This document shows, piece by piece, positions 27,343-37,507 of a stretch of 64,000 bases of DNA (its first letter is position 1; the number at the start of each line of letters is the position of its first letter). Where the stretch lies: the NCBI RefSeq assembly GCF_029203285.1, contig NZ_CP115669.1:4464001-4528000 (forward strand), read 5' to 3'. Below the pieces are notes generated by a model, which saw nothing but the letters and a program-made list of their open reading frames with translations, was not told the origin of the DNA and ran no database searches. This DNA comes from Pseudomonas sp. PSE14. GTDB lineage: Bacteria; Pseudomonadota; Gammaproteobacteria; Pseudomonadales; Pseudomonadaceae. The position numbers and the translations under genes were made by a program.

Positions 27343-28647
27343 TCAGAGGATGTTGGCGTAATCCGCCTCGATGCGGTCGAGGCTGAGGTGGTTAAGGAAG
27401 TTGGAGAAGCACATCCAGGCCGACAGCGCGTTGAGGTCGCGGAACTGCGGCGGCAGGTACTTGGGCGGCACCACCAGGCCTTCGTCCACCAGCTGGCGCA
27501 GGGTGCGCATGTCCTCCAGGGTGGCCTTGCCGCAGAACAACAGCGGGATCTGCTCCAGCTTGCCCTTGCGGACGGCGAGCTGGATGTAGTTGTAGATCAG
27601 GATGAAGCCCTTGAGATACGACAGGTCCTTGGTGAACGGCAGGCCGTCCGGCGTCGAGCCCCGGAACACCCGGCTGGAGTTCTGGTAGCTGCTCTCCATG
27701 CTGTAGCCCTGCTCGCGGTAGAAGTGGAACACCTCGAGGAAGTCCGCCCCCTCCTCCGCCATGTGGATGGCGCGGGTACGGTTGGTGAGCTTGCGCAGAC
27801 GCGTCGGATAGGAGGCGAAGGCGATCACTTCCATCAGGATCGCCAGGCCCTCCTGGGTCACGGTGGAGGACGGCGGGCCCTTGGCGAGGAAGGTGCAGAT
27901 CGGCTGGTTGAGCCCGTTCAGGGTGGTGCCCACGTGCACCAGGCCCTCGTGGACCTCCAGCGCGCGCACGTCGCGCTCGTTGAACAGCGCGTCGGCGCGC
28001 ACCTTGATGTAGTCGGCGCCGGCCGCGGCGTCCGCGACGATGCCGTCGGACTCGAAGACGCGAATGGTGTCTTCCTTGTCGTCGAACACCTTGTTCAGGC
28101 GCTCTTGCAGCATCCCCACCACCTGCGTGGCGGTGAGTGTCTTGGGCTCGTCCTTGAGGTCGCCACGGTCGGCGATGTTGTTCAGGTAGTCCGAGAGCAT
28201 CAGGCCGAGGTCGGCCAGGGTCGGGTCGCCGGCGTGGAAGGCGTCGGAGGCCGAGCCATAGAGCTCCTGGGAGATCAGCCCGAAGTCCTGGGTGCCGCGC
28301 GCTTCGAGCATGCGGATCACCATGCGGTATTCCTTGCACATGCGCCGCATGATCTGCCCGACCGGGTTGAACTGCCCCAGGTGGCGGGTGATGTCACGCT
28401 CGATGTTCTGGAATTCCTGCTTCTTGGCACTGGCGTCGAAGGCCAGCGGGCGCCCGTCGTAGTAGCTGCGGTCGACCTTGGGCGCGTGCTTGCCGCGGCC
28501 CTTGAGGAAGTCGTCACGGATGCCGTCGTCCCACTTGATGGCGTCGAGCACACGGATCGGCGTCTGCGCCTCGACGATGCGGTCGGACAGGCCGCGGATG
28601 ATCTGCTGGTATTCGGTGGGCGAGGTCTGCTTGCGGCGCGGCGTCAT
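27343..28647 (-). CDS. DUF1704 / MATCAP-type zinc metallopeptidase (QEGLA-motif protein)
   Basis: A 434-residue protein of the family often annotated as flavohemoglobin expression-modulating QEGLA motif protein. Residues 233-238 are HEGLVH, an HEXXXH zinc site, and QEGLA at 265-269 supplies Glu266 about 28 residues on. This layout matches the DUF1704 relatives shown in animals to be tubulin-tyrosine carboxypeptidases (MATCAP). A proteolytic role on some C-terminal tail is therefore inferred; the bacterial substrate is unknown. No signal peptide is present, so it is cytoplasmic. It overlaps the upstream lipoprotein gene by 4 bases. Confidence 0.88.
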   Translation of the reverse strand: MTPRRKQTSPTEYQQIIRGLSDRIVEAQTPIRVLDAIKWDDGIRDDFLKGRGKHAPKVDRSYYDGRPLAFDASAKKQEFQNIERDITRHLGQFNPVGQIMRRMCKEYRMVIRMLEARGTQDFGLISQELYGSASDAFHAGDPTLADLGLMLSDYLNNIADRGDLKDEPKTLTATQVVGMLQERLNKVFDDKEDTIRVFESDGIVADAAAGADYIKVRADALFNERDVRALEVHEGLVHVGTTLNGLNQPICTFLAKGPPSSTVTQEGLAILMEVIAFASYPTRLRKLTNRTRAIHMAEEGADFLEVFHFYREQGYSMESSYQNSSRVFRGSTPDGLPFTKDLSYLKGFILIYNYIQLAVRKGKLEQIPLLFCGKATLEDMRTLRQLVDEGLVVPPKYLPPQFRDLNALSAWMCFSNFLNHLSLDRIEADYANIL

Positions 28648-29207
28648 TGCCGTTCTCCCGGAGTCACGCGCGAATAGCGCAGGGCTTCGACGAACACGTC
28701 CGAGTTGGCCGGGTCGTTCAGGTAGGCGATCACCTGGGCCAGCGGGCTGGTCACCAGGGCGCCCTCGCCCTGCTCGGTGTCCACCTTCTGCCCTTTCAGG
28801 GCGCCTTCGCCCATGTCCTGCAGGATGTGCTCGACATCCAGGTTATAGATCACCAGTTCGTCCTTGTCGGTGATCTCGAAGCCGGCCAGGGCGAAGTTGC
28901 CGCCCATGCTCTTGGGCAATCCGGCCGAGAGATACCAGCGCTTGCCGTGGTGGGCGACGGTGAAGCCGAAGTCCTCGACGCTGTCGGTGTTGTCCTTGCT
29001 GTCGAGGTAACTGATCGCGCGATAGACGTTGGAGCCGGAACGGGTGACCTCGAGGAACTGCTCCTCGCCGTACTCGTTCACCCGCGACCACTGGCCCAGC
29101 AGATGGGCCGGCGCAGCCTCGTTGGCCGGAATCGGGTCCTTGAACGTCACCAGGCAGCCACTGAGCAGGCAAATGCTCAACAGCAGCAGTGCACGCCAGA
29201 CTTTCAT
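28644..29207 (-). CDS. envelope lipoprotein of unknown function
   Basis: A 187-residue lipoprotein: signal helix, lipobox LSGC with Cys18. The mature part has AHLLGQWSRVNEYGEEQFLEV, suggestive of a small beta-barrel, lipocalin-like fold, but I do not recognise a family. The ATG at 29207 has a perfect GGAGG 5 bases upstream; a GTG directly before it is less likely. It heads the six-gene cluster. Confidence 0.82.
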   Translation of the reverse strand: MKVWRALLLLSICLLSGCLVTFKDPIPANEAAPAHLLGQWSRVNEYGEEQFLEVTRSGSNVYRAISYLDSKDNTDSVEDFGFTVAHHGKRWYLSAGLPKSMGGNFALAGFEITDKDELVIYNLDVEHILQDMGEGALKGQKVDTEQGEGALVTSPLAQVIAYLNDPANSDVFVEALRYSRVTPGERQ

Positions 29208-29275
29208 CACGCCCTCCTTAGGTCCCGTCGCCCCTCATATGGGAGGGAAAATGGCGTCGGGAGTTCCGACACGAA

Positions 29276-29297
29276 AACCCCGCCGGATGGCGGGGTT
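29276..29297. terminator. hairpin between the TetR gene and the lipoprotein cluster
   Basis: A 9-bp stem AACCCCGCC (29276-29284) and GGCGGGGTT (29289-29297) with loop GGAT is flanked by AA/TT. On the minus strand it follows the TetR stop by 15 bases and ends in TTTTCG, so it terminates the TetR transcript. Confidence 0.8.
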
Positions 29298-29312
29298 GCA
29301 ATGCTGCGATGC

Positions 29313-30035
29313 TTACAGGCCCATCACCAGGTCGAGGTAGCGGCTAAGGATGGCACGCATTTCGTCGACCTGCAGGTGCTCGGCCCCGTCCAGCAGGCCC
29401 TGATACTCCATCTGCAGGATGATGGCCGTCAACACCTTGGCGTCCTGTTCCGGCTGCTTCGAGCCAAGCACTTCGAAGAAATGCACGACGCCCAGGGAAA
29501 GGATGCGCCGGTGCCGCTGCGCCAGCTCCACCAGGCTCGGGTTGAGCAGCGCCTCCTGGCGGAACGCCTGTTCGGCCAGCAGGTGCTCGCGGCGCGAGGT
29601 GAGTTGCGCCTGCACGTACTTGATCGCCAGCTCGACGATATTGTCGGTCAGCGCGCGGCGTGCGCGGGGGTCGTCCTGGCTGAGGCTTGCGGCCATCGCC
29701 TGCAGGTCGTCCTCGACGCTGGCCCAGAAGGCCGAGAGCGCCTCGGCGCTGCGTTCGACGAAGAGCGCGAAGGTGTCGGTGATGAGGTCCTGGATGTCCT
29801 TGAAGTAGTAGGTGGTGGCCGACAGCGGCACACCGGCCTCGGCGGCGACGGCACGATGGCGCACGGCGCGCACGCCGTCGCGGACGATGATCCGCAGCGC
29901 GGCGTCGAGGATCGCCTGGCGGCGCTGCTCGCTGCCCTGGCGGCTGGCCTTGCGGCCCTGGTATTTGACACTTTCGGCGATGGCGCTGGCGACTTGCGCG
30001 GCGCTGTCTCGCGGGGACACTGGGGTCACTGGCAT
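29313..30035 (-). CDS. TetR-family transcriptional regulator
   Basis: A 240-residue TetR protein. After a flexible N-terminus the HTH is at about residues 45-85 (QAILDAALRIIVRDGVRAV, VPLSATTYYF), followed by a helical effector domain. Start choice is uncertain: GGAGG is only 2 bases from the ATG at 30035, 8 bases from a GTG at 30029, and an in-frame ATG at 30065 has no ribosome-binding site. It lies just upstream of the lipoprotein cluster on the same strand but is separated by a terminator; targets unknown. Confidence 0.85.
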   Translation of the reverse strand: MPVTPVSPRDSAAQVASAIAESVKYQGRKASRQGSEQRRQAILDAALRIIVRDGVRAVRHRAVAAEAGVPLSATTYYFKDIQDLITDTFALFVERSAEALSAFWASVEDDLQAMAASLSQDDPRARRALTDNIVELAIKYVQAQLTSRREHLLAEQAFRQEALLNPSLVELAQRHRRILSLGVVHFFEVLGSKQPEQDAKVLTAIILQMEYQGLLDGAEHLQVDEMRAILSRYLDLVMGL

Positions 30036-30233
30036 TACCTCCGGCGGCGCGGCCTGATGGCGCATTGTTCGGGCTTTTCGATGGGGAATCAATCGCCGCC
30101 TTGCGCTTGTTTCATTGCAACAGCACGGGGCTGGCATGGCAGTGCGGGCGGCGTGAAGTCCAGCCTGGGGTGTATGACGTGCTACATGACGTCCGAGCCA
30201 CTTGTGCGAGTGCACGGTTCGTCGGGAGCCCTT

Positions 30234-30312
30234 GTAGGAGCGAGCTTGCTCGCGAACGGATTTCCCGGTGGCATCGGAGCTGGGCGGGTTCGCGAGCAAG
30301 TTCGCTCCTACG
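30234..30312. repeat. REP pair, GTAGGAGCG family
   Basis: Two inverted copies (GTAGGAGCGAGC at 30234 and GCAAGTTCGCTCCTAC to about 30311) with about 30 bases between, nearly the same as the element at 13242. Confidence 0.88.
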
Positions 30313-30362
30313 AAAAGCGTTGTCCCGCCGCGTGCAGGGCTGGCCCCAGGCGCAAACGAAAA

Positions 30363-30382
30363 AGGCCGCCCGAAGGCGGCCT
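30363..30382 (-). terminator. lysS intrinsic terminator
   Basis: An AGGCCGCC/GGCGGCCT 8-bp stem with loop CGAA is followed on the minus strand by TTTTTCG, 18 bases after the lysS stop. Confidence 0.9.
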
Positions 30383-30400
30383 CTTTCCTGATTCCAGCGC

Positions 30401-31906
30401 TTACGCCTGCGGGCGCATGTGCGGGAACAGGATCACATCGCGGATCGACGGCGAGTTGGTCAGCAGCATCACCAGGCGGTCGATGCCGATGCCTTCGCCG
30501 GCGGTGGGCGGCATGCCGTATTCCAGTGCGTTGACGAAGTCGGCGTCGTAGTGCATCGCCTCGTCGTCACCGGCGTCCTTCTCCTTGACCTGCAGCATGA
30601 AGCGCTCGGCCTGGTCTTCGGCGTCGTTGAGCTCGGAGTAGGCGTTGGCGATCTCGCGGCCACCGATGAACAGCTCGAAGCGGTCGGTGACGCTCGGGTC
30701 GTTGTCGTTGCGGCGGGCCAGCGGGGACACTTCGAACGGGTACTGGGTGATGAAGTGCGGCTGCTCCAGCTTGTGCTCGACCAGTTCCTCGAAAATCATC
30801 ACCTGCAGCTTGCCCAGGCCTTCGTGGCCGAGGACCTTGGCGCCGGCCTTCTTGGCGATGGCGCGGGCCTTCTCGACGTCGTTCAGGTCAGCCGCGGTGA
30901 GCTCCGGGTTGTACTTGAGGATGGCGTCGAACACGGACAGGCGGGCGAACGGCTCGCCGAAGTGGAAGACCTTGTCACCGTAGGGCACGTCGGTGCTGCC
31001 GAGCACGGCCTGGGCCAGCTCGCGGAACAGTTCCTCGGTCAGGTCCATGTTGTCTTCGTAGTCGGCGTAGGCCTGGTAGAACTCGAGCATGGTGAACTCG
31101 GGGTTGTGCCGGGTCGAAACGCCTTCGTTACGGAAGTTGCGGTTGATCTCGAAGACCTTCTCGAAGCCACCGACCACCAGGCGCTTGAGGTACAGCTCCG
31201 GGGCGATACGCAGGAACATGGCCATGTCCAGCGCGTTGTGGTGGGTCTGGAAGGGCTTGGCCGCCGCGCCGCCGGGGATGGTCTGCAGCATCGGGGTTTC
31301 CACTTCGAGGAAGCCGCGATCGGACAGGAAGCGACGGATGTGGGCGATGACCTGGGAACGCACGCGGAAGGTGTGACGAGTTTCCTCGTTGACCATCAGG
31401 TCGACGTAGCGCTGGCGGTAGCGCTGCTCGGTGTCGGTCAGGCCGTGGTGCTTGTCCGGCAGCGGGCGCAGGGACTTGGTCAGCAGGCGCACGCTGGTCA
31501 TCTCGACGTACAGGTCGCCCTTGCCGGAACGGGCCAGGGTGCCTTCGGCGCCGATGATGTCGCCCAAGTCCCAGGTCTTGATCTCGGCCAGGGTTTCTTC
31601 CGGCAGGGTCTTGCGGTTGACGTACGCCTGCAGGCGGCCGCTGCTGTCCTGCAGGACGAGGAAGGAACCGCGGTTGAGCATGATGCGACCGGCGACCTTG
31701 ACCGGGATGGCTGCGGCTTCCAGCTCTTCCTTGGTCGCGGTTTCGTACTGTTTCTGCAGGTCCGCGAAGTAGTCGGCGCGGCGGAAGTCGTTGGGGAAGG
31801 CGATGGCCTTGGCTTCACGCACGGCGGCAAGCTTTTCCTTGCGCTGGGCGATCAGCTTGTTTTCTTCCTGTTGCAGTTCGGTAGCGTCGAGTTGTTGGTC
31901 GCTCAT
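30401..31906 (-). CDS. lysS: lysyl-tRNA synthetase, class II
   Basis: A 501-residue class II enzyme charging tRNA-Lys. It has an N-terminal OB-fold anticodon domain (about 60-180) and the class II catalytic core with motif 1 ([10 protein letters not shown]), motif 2 ([18 protein letters not shown]) and motif 3 ([11 protein letters not shown]) near the end. It follows prfB by 82 bases on the same strand, the conserved prfB-lysS pair. Confidence 0.97.
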   Translation of the reverse strand: MSDQQLDATELQQEENKLIAQRKEKLAAVREAKAIAFPNDFRRADYFADLQKQYETATKEELEAAAIPVKVAGRIMLNRGSFLVLQDSSGRLQAYVNRKTLPEETLAEIKTWDLGDIIGAEGTLARSGKGDLYVEMTSVRLLTKSLRPLPDKHHGLTDTEQRYRQRYVDLMVNEETRHTFRVRSQVIAHIRRFLSDRGFLEVETPMLQTIPGGAAAKPFQTHHNALDMAMFLRIAPELYLKRLVVGGFEKVFEINRNFRNEGVSTRHNPEFTMLEFYQAYADYEDNMDLTEELFRELAQAVLGSTDVPYGDKVFHFGEPFARLSVFDAILKYNPELTAADLNDVEKARAIAKKAGAKVLGHEGLGKLQVMIFEELVEHKLEQPHFITQYPFEVSPLARRNDNDPSVTDRFELFIGGREIANAYSELNDAEDQAERFMLQVKEKDAGDDEAMHYDADFVNALEYGMPPTAGEGIGIDRLVMLLTNSPSIRDVILFPHMRPQA

Positions 31907-31988
31907 GGTCGTTCTATCTGCCTGGCGTCTTAATCAAATGAGGTTACTGGCAGAAGCGGGCCGCCCGGCCCGCCCCTGCGGGTGCGGA

Positions 31989-33084
31989 TCAGAGGCCCTG
32001 TTTCAGGCTGGCTTCCAGGTATTCATCCAGGTCGCCGTCCAGCACCTTGTCGCAATCGCTGCGTTCCACGCCGGTACGCAGGTCCTTGATGCGCGACTGG
32101 TCGAGCACGTAGGAACGGATCTGGTGGCCCCAGCCAATATCGGACTTGGAGTCTTCCAGCGCCTGCGAGGCGGCGTTGCGCTTCTGCATCTCCTGCTCGT
32201 ACAACCGGGCCCGCAGCATCTTCATGGCGGTGTCCTTGTTGGCGTGCTGGGAGCGTTCGTTCTGGCACGCCACCACGGTGTTGGTCGGTACGTGGGTGAT
32301 ACGCACCGCCGAGTCGGTGGTGTTCACGTGCTGACCGCCCGCGCCGGAGGAGCGGTAGGTGTCGATGCGCAGGTCGGCCGGATTGATCTCGATCTCGATG
32401 TTGTCATCGATTTCCGGCGAGACGAACACCGCGGTGAACGAGGTGTGGCGACGGTTGCCGGAGTCGAACGGGCTCTTGCGCACCAGGCGGTGCACGCCGA
32501 TCTCGGTGCGCAGCCAGCCGAAGGCGTATTCGCCCTTGATGTGCACGGTGGCGCCCTTGATGCCGGCGACTTCGCCTTCGGACAGCTCGACGATCTCGGC
32601 GCTGAAGCCGTGCTTGTCGGCCCAGCGCAGGTACATGCGCAGCAACATGTTGGCCCAGTCCTGGGCCTCGGTGCCGCCGGAGCCCGCCTGGATGTCCAGG
32701 TAGGCGTTGTTCGGGTCCATCTCGCCGCTGAACATGCGGCGGAACTCCAGCTTCTCGAGGATCTCGCGCAGGCGCTGGACTTCGGTCTCGACGTCGCCGA
32801 CGGCGCCTTCGTCGTTCTCCTCGACCGCCATGTCCAGCAGGTCGCGGGAGTCGGCCAGACCGCCGGTGAGCTCGTCGAGGGTTTCGACGATCTGCGCCAG
32901 CATGGCGCGCTCGCGGCCCAGGTTCTGGGCGTATTCGGGCTTGTTCCAGACCGCTGGGTCTTCCAGCTCGCGGTTTACTTCGATCAGACGATCATGTTTC
33001 AGATCGTAGTCAAAGATACCCCCGAATGGACTGGGTACGGTCGGAGAGGTCCTTGATGCTGTTGAGGATCGGTTGAATTTCCAT
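31989..33084 (-). CDS. prfB: peptide chain release factor 2, with programmed +1 frameshift
   Basis: RF2 releases peptides at UGA and UAA. The gene is in two frames: 24 codons from the ATG at 33084 to an in-frame TGA (33012-33010), then a +1 shift into 340 codons, giving 364 residues, the family length. The shift site is classical: an internal Shine-Dalgarno GGGGG, then TAT CTT TGA C. Thus low RF2 stalls the ribosome at its own stop and promotes the shift. The tripeptide SPF (RKSPFDS) and the GGQ motif ([10 protein letters not shown]) are present. It should not be read as a pseudogene. Confidence 0.97.
33010..33026 (-). promoter_or_regulatory. prfB: prfB programmed frameshift site
   Basis: On the minus strand GGGGG sits 3 bases before CTT TGA C. 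The tRNA on CTT slips to TTT when RF2 is scarce, an autoregulatory device conserved in most bacterial prfB genes. Confidence 0.95.
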
Positions 33085-33145
33085 GACGGGCATCTCTCAC
33101 GGGTAAAGGGCGTAGAAAAGCCGGCAAGTATACGTGATTTTTCGC

Positions 33146-33160
33146 AAGCCTTTCAGGCTT
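33146..33160 (-). terminator. weak hairpin after wspR
   Basis: A 6-bp stem AAGCCT/AGGCTT with loop TTC (plus-strand reading) is followed on the minus strand by GCGAAAAATC. It lacks a T-run, so termination between wspR and prfB is uncertain. Confidence 0.35.
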
Positions 33161-33204
33161 TACGACAAAGCACCGCCGTCGTTTTCACCGCCCTCCTCCG
33201 TCGC

Positions 33205-34215
33205 TCAGCCCGCGATTCCCACCTGGTTGCGGCCGCCGTGCTTGGCGTTGTAGAGCGCCTCGTCGGCCATCTCGATCAACTGGCGGTAAGGCTGGCCGGC
33301 CTGCGGCGTCATGGTGGCCACGCCGATGCTGATGGTCAGCGGCGCGCCGGGATGCGGCAGTTCGTGGGCGATCCCCAGGTCCTCCACCGAGCGCCGCAGC
33401 TTTTCCGCCAGCAGGCGCGCGCCGCCTGGCGAGGTGCCCGGCAGCACCAGGACGAACTCCTCGCCGCCGTAGCGTGCCGGCAGGTCCGACGGGCGGCTGC
33501 AGCTGGCGCGGATCGCTGCCGCCACCTGGCGCAGCGCCTCGTCGCCCTGCACGTGGCCGAAGGTATCGTTGTAGGGCTTGAAGTGGTCCACGTCGATCAA
33601 CAGGATCGACAGCTGGCTCTGCTCGCGCTGGGCGCGGCGCCACTCCATTTCCAGGTACTCGTCGAAATGGCGGCGGTTGGACAGCCCGGTGAGGCCGTCG
33701 GAATTCATCAGCCGCTGCAGCACCAGGTTGGTTTCCAGCAACTGCTGCTGGCTTTCGCGCAACGCACGGTAGGCCTCGTCGCGCTGCAGCAGCGCCAGGT
33801 AGGAGCGCGAGTGGTAGCGGATGCGCGCCACCAGCTCGATGGCGTCCGGCAGCTTGACCAGGTAGTCATTGGCCCCGGCGGAGAAGGCCGCGCTCTTCAC
33901 CGACGGCTCCTCCTTGGTCGACAGGACGATGATCGGGATGTCGCGGGTCGCCACGTTGGCCCGGTAGTCGCGCACCAGCGCCAGGCCGTCGGCACCGGGC
34001 ATCACCAGGTCCTGGAGAATCACCGTCGGCTTGATCTGGATCGCCAGGGCAATCGCCTGCTGCGGATCGGCGCAGAAGTGGAAATCGATGCTGGGATCGT
34101 CCGCCAGGGCGCGGCGCACGGCCTCACCGATCATCGGCTGGTCGTCGACCAGCAACACCATCACGGCGGAATCGCCTGGAGTGGTCACGGGGTAGTTACT
34201 CTGTGTCGGGTTCAT
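33205..34215 (-). CDS. wspR: WspR, response-regulator diguanylate cyclase
   Basis: A 336-residue output protein of the Wsp system: a receiver domain (1-135) with phospho-acceptor Asp69 (ILQDLVMP), a linking helix, then a GGDEF domain with active site GGEEF (250-254) making c-di-GMP from GTP. The inhibitory I-site RXXD is RPSD at 241-244, five residues before the active site, so product inhibition should work. The start at 34215 has GGAG 5 bases upstream, 8 bases after the wspF stop. Last gene of the wsp operon. Confidence 0.96.
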   Translation of the reverse strand: MNPTQSNYPVTTPGDSAVMVLLVDDQPMIGEAVRRALADDPSIDFHFCADPQQAIALAIQIKPTVILQDLVMPGADGLALVRDYRANVATRDIPIIVLSTKEEPSVKSAAFSAGANDYLVKLPDAIELVARIRYHSRSYLALLQRDEAYRALRESQQQLLETNLVLQRLMNSDGLTGLSNRRHFDEYLEMEWRRAQREQSQLSILLIDVDHFKPYNDTFGHVQGDEALRQVAAAIRASCSRPSDLPARYGGEEFVLVLPGTSPGGARLLAEKLRRSVEDLGIAHELPHPGAPLTISIGVATMTPQAGQPYRQLIEMADEALYNAKHGGRNQVGIAG

Positions 34216-34223
34216 GAAAGCTC

Positions 34224-35231
34224 CTAGCCGCAGACGTCGGCGAGACGGCGAGCGATATCGCCCAGCGCACGTATCTCCACGGCGGCGCCGATCGCCGCTG
34301 CGGCCTTTGGCATGCCGTAGACGGCACTGCTGCCCTGATCCTGGGCCAGGGTGAAGAAGCCACGCTCGCGCATGTGCTTGAGTCCTTCGGCACCGTCGCG
34401 GCCCATGCCGGTGAGCAGCACGCCAACGGCGTCGCCACCCCAGTTCTCCACCACGCTGTCGAAGAACACGTCGATGGACGGACGGTAGATATGGCTGCTC
34501 GGTTCGGCGGTGTAGGCCAGCTCGCCGTTGCCCAGCAGACGGATATGGTGATTGGTGCCGGCCAGCAGCACGCAGCCGGGCTGCGGCGGCTCGCCCTGGC
34601 GGGCCAGGCGCACCGGGATGCGTGACTGGGTCGAAAGCCACTCGGCCATGCCGGCGGCGAACACTTCATCGACGTGCTGCACCACGACCACGGCGGCGGG
34701 AAAGCTCGCCGGCAACTGGCTGAACAGTTCGGCCAGCGCCGCCGGCCCGCCGGCAGAGGAGCCGATGGCTACCAGCTTGCGCGCGCCGCCACCCTTGCGC
34801 AGCGGCTCGATGGCGGTGGTCGGACGGGTATCGCGCGGCGCATTCAGCCAGACAAGGTTCTGCAGCTTGCGCAGCAGCGGACGGGCCGCCTCCTGGGCAT
34901 CGCCGGTGCCGATGGCCGGGGTGTTCACCGCGTCCACCGCGCCATGGCCCATGGCGTCGAACACCCGGGTCATGTTCTGTTCCAGGTCGACGGTGACCAC
35001 GATGATCGCGCAGGGGCTCTGGGCCATGATCCGGCGGGTGGCCTCGACGCCGTCCATCACCGGCATCAGCAGGTCCATCAGCACCACATCGGGCTTCTGC
35101 GCGGCGCACATCTCGATGGCTTCCGCGCCATTGGAGGCGACCCAGATCACCCGGTGCGCCGGCTCGAACGCCAGCGCGCGGCGCATCGCCTCCACCGCCA
35201 GGGGCATATCGTTGACGATCCCTATCCGCAC
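34224..35231 (-). CDS. wspF: WspF, CheB-type methylesterase
   Basis: A 335-residue receptor methylesterase that resets WspA; its loss locks the Wsp pathway on in Pseudomonas. A receiver domain with Asp53 (LMDLLMP) is followed by the CheB domain with catalytic residues Ser (IGSSAGGP, about 158-159), His186 (QHVDE) and Asp279 (GMGRDGA). The start is a GTG that shares one base with the wspE TAG stop, with GGAGG 6 bases upstream inside wspE, so translation is coupled. Confidence 0.95.
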   Translation of the reverse strand: MRIGIVNDMPLAVEAMRRALAFEPAHRVIWVASNGAEAIEMCAAQKPDVVLMDLLMPVMDGVEATRRIMAQSPCAIIVVTVDLEQNMTRVFDAMGHGAVDAVNTPAIGTGDAQEAARPLLRKLQNLVWLNAPRDTRPTTAIEPLRKGGGARKLVAIGSSAGGPAALAELFSQLPASFPAAVVVVQHVDEVFAAGMAEWLSTQSRIPVRLARQGEPPQPGCVLLAGTNHHIRLLGNGELAYTAEPSSHIYRPSIDVFFDSVVENWGGDAVGVLLTGMGRDGAEGLKHMRERGFFTLAQDQGSSAVYGMPKAAAAIGAAVEIRALGDIARRLADVCG

Positions 35232-37507
35232 TATGCACCTCCGATCAGGTCGACCACCGCATCCAGCAGGGCCTCGTCGTGGAAGCTGGCCTTGGCCAGA
35301 TAATAGTCGGCGCCGGCGTCGAGCCCGCGCCGCCGGTCTTCTTCGCGGTCCTTGTAGGAGACCACCATCACCGGCAGCGACTGCAGGCGATTGTCGCGGC
35401 GAATCAGGGTCACCAGCTCGATACCGTCCATGCGCGGCATGTCGATGTCGGTGATGACCAGGTCGAAATGCTCCGAACGCAGCGCGTTCCAGCCGTCCAT
35501 GCCATCCACCGCCACCGCTACATCGTAGCCGCGACCGAGCAGCAGCTTGCGCTCCAGCTCACGCACGGTGAGCGAGTCGTCCACCACCAGCACACGCTTG
35601 CGCGCCGCGCCGCTCAGGCGGCTGCTGGAATCGATGCGTTCCAGGCGACCGGTGGCCAGCAGCTTCTCCACCGAACGCAGCATGTCCTCGACATCGAGGA
35701 TCAGCACCGGCGTGCCGTCGTCCAGCAGGGCGCCGGCGGAAACATCCTGCACCTTGCCCAGGCGCGGGTCGAGCGGCACCACCACCAGGGTCCGCTCGCC
35801 GATGAAACGCTCCACCGCCACGCCGTAGGCCATGTCGCGCTCGCGAATCACCACCACGGCGATCTCGTCGTCGCTGGCGGTCCCCTCGGGACGCTGGAGC
35901 AACTGACTGGCCGCGACCAGGCCCAGGTGCCGGCCCTCGTGCCAGAACTGCTGGCGGCCTTCGAGCTGGACGATCTCGTCCGGCGCCAAGCGGCGCATGC
36001 GCTCGATGTGCGCCAGCGGGAAGGCATAGGCCTCGCCGCCGATGGTCACCACCAGGCTGCGCACCACGGACAGCGTCAGCGGCACTTCCAGGTGGAAGCG
36101 CGCGCCCTGCCCGCTCACCTGCTCCATGCGGATGCCGCCGCGCAGCTGGCGCACCATGTGCTGAACGGCGTCCAGGCCGACGCCACGGCCGGAGACCTCG
36201 GTGACCTGCTCGCGCATGCTGAAGCCGGGCAGGAACAGGAAGGTCAGCAGCTCGTCCTCGGTCAGCCGCGCCACGGTCTCCTCGGTGGACAGCTGGCGGC
36301 GGATGATGGCCGTGCGCAGGCGATCGAGATCCACGCCCGCGCCGTCGTCGTGCAGCTCCAGGACCAGCATTCCGGCGTGGTGCCGGGCCAGCAGCTGGAT
36401 GGTCCCCTCCTCCGGCTTGCCGGCCTGGCGGCGCGCCTCGGGGGATTCGATGCCGTGATCGACGGCATTGCGCAGCAGGTGAGTAAGCGGCGCTTCGAGC
36501 TTCTCCAGCACCTCGCGGTCGACCTGGGTGGAAACGCCCTGCACCTCCAGGCGCACGCTCTTGCCCAGCGAGCGGCCGAGGTCGCGGACCATCCGGGTCT
36601 GCCCGCTGAGCACATCGGAGAAGGGCCGCATGCGGCAGGCCAGCGCGGTGTCGTAGAGCGACTGGGCGCGCTGGCCTGCCTTGAAGCTGAATTCGTCGAG
36701 CTCGGCGATCTGTTCGCTGAGCAGTTGCTGGCACTCGCCGACCAACCTCCGCGCGTCGGCCAGGTAAGCCTGGGCCTCGGGATCGAGATTGGCGCCGCCG
36801 ACGGCATCGCGGGCGCCGTCGAGCACGCGACTGGCGCTGGCCTGCACGCGCTTCAGGCGCTGCAGCGAGTCGAGCAGCGGCTTCAGCCGCTGGGATTCCA
36901 CCAGCGCCTTGCTGGAATAGTCGAGCAGTTGGTTGAGACGTTCAGCGGTGACCCGCAGGACGCGGTCGCCGACCTCATCACTGTCACTGGAGCGGCGACG
37001 CGGCGCCGGCTCGACAGCAACTTCGGGCTCGGCCGGCGGCACCGACGCCGCCGCTTCCACGGGCGCAGGCTCTGGAGGCGGAACGGGAGCTGTGGCGCGT
37101 ACCGGGACCTCCCCGCTCACCAGCGCCTGCAGGCGCTCCACCATGGCTGGGACCTGCTGCTGAGCCCGCTCGGCGCGGTCGGCCTGGGCGTCGGCGATGT
37201 GCAGCAGGATATCGGTGCCGGCCAGCAGCGCATCGATGTGTTCCGGCGCCAGCAACAGGCGACCCTCCTGGGCGCCGACCAGGCAGTCTTCCATCACATG
37301 GGCGACCTGCACGCCGGCATCCAGCCCGACGATCCGCGCCGCGCCCTTGAGCGAATGGGCGGCGCGCATGCAGGCTTCCAGCTGGTCGGCCTGGGTCGGG
37401 TTACGCTCCAGCGCCAGCAGGCCCTGATTGAGCACCTGCGTCTGGGCCTCCGCCTCCAGGCGGAACAGCTCCAGCATCGAGGCATCCTTCATCTGGTCCG
37501 GCGTCAT
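35231..37507 (-). CDS. wspE: WspE, hybrid CheA-type histidine kinase with receiver
   Basis: A 758-residue kinase that phosphorylates WspR and WspF. In order: an HPt domain with His51 (AAHSLKGAARI), a Pro/Ala-rich linker (about 135-180), dimerisation and HATPase regions (LRNAVDHGIESP, DDGAGVDLDRL, GRGVGLDAV), a CheW-like domain, and a C-terminal receiver (VVDDSLTVRELERKLL, ITDIDMPRMDG). I start at the ATG at 37507, with GGAG 6 bases upstream and a 4-base overlap with wspD. Confidence 0.95.
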   Translation of the reverse strand: MTPDQMKDASMLELFRLEAEAQTQVLNQGLLALERNPTQADQLEACMRAAHSLKGAARIVGLDAGVQVAHVMEDCLVGAQEGRLLLAPEHIDALLAGTDILLHIADAQADRAERAQQQVPAMVERLQALVSGEVPVRATAPVPPPEPAPVEAAASVPPAEPEVAVEPAPRRRSSDSDEVGDRVLRVTAERLNQLLDYSSKALVESQRLKPLLDSLQRLKRVQASASRVLDGARDAVGGANLDPEAQAYLADARRLVGECQQLLSEQIAELDEFSFKAGQRAQSLYDTALACRMRPFSDVLSGQTRMVRDLGRSLGKSVRLEVQGVSTQVDREVLEKLEAPLTHLLRNAVDHGIESPEARRQAGKPEEGTIQLLARHHAGMLVLELHDDGAGVDLDRLRTAIIRRQLSTEETVARLTEDELLTFLFLPGFSMREQVTEVSGRGVGLDAVQHMVRQLRGGIRMEQVSGQGARFHLEVPLTLSVVRSLVVTIGGEAYAFPLAHIERMRRLAPDEIVQLEGRQQFWHEGRHLGLVAASQLLQRPEGTASDDEIAVVVIRERDMAYGVAVERFIGERTLVVVPLDPRLGKVQDVSAGALLDDGTPVLILDVEDMLRSVEKLLATGRLERIDSSSRLSGAARKRVLVVDDSLTVRELERKLLLGRGYDVAVAVDGMDGWNALRSEHFDLVITDIDMPRMDGIELVTLIRRDNRLQSLPVMVVSYKDREEDRRRGLDAGADYYLAKASFHDEALLDAVVDLIGGA

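Larger units (their letters stand above)
30036..30400. other. 365-bp gap between the TetR gene and lysS
   Basis: It holds the upstream region of the TetR gene, a REP pair (30234-30312) and the lysS terminator (30363-30382). No gene is supported. Confidence 0.65.

Noticed and set aside
30036-30299. N-terminal extension of the TetR gene up to 30299
   Set aside because: It would run through a REP pair and lacks a ribosome-binding site; starts at 30035 or 30029 are better placed.
31989-32903. prfB as a truncated gene beginning at 32903
   Set aside because: The upstream frame with the classical frameshift site restores the full 364 residues.
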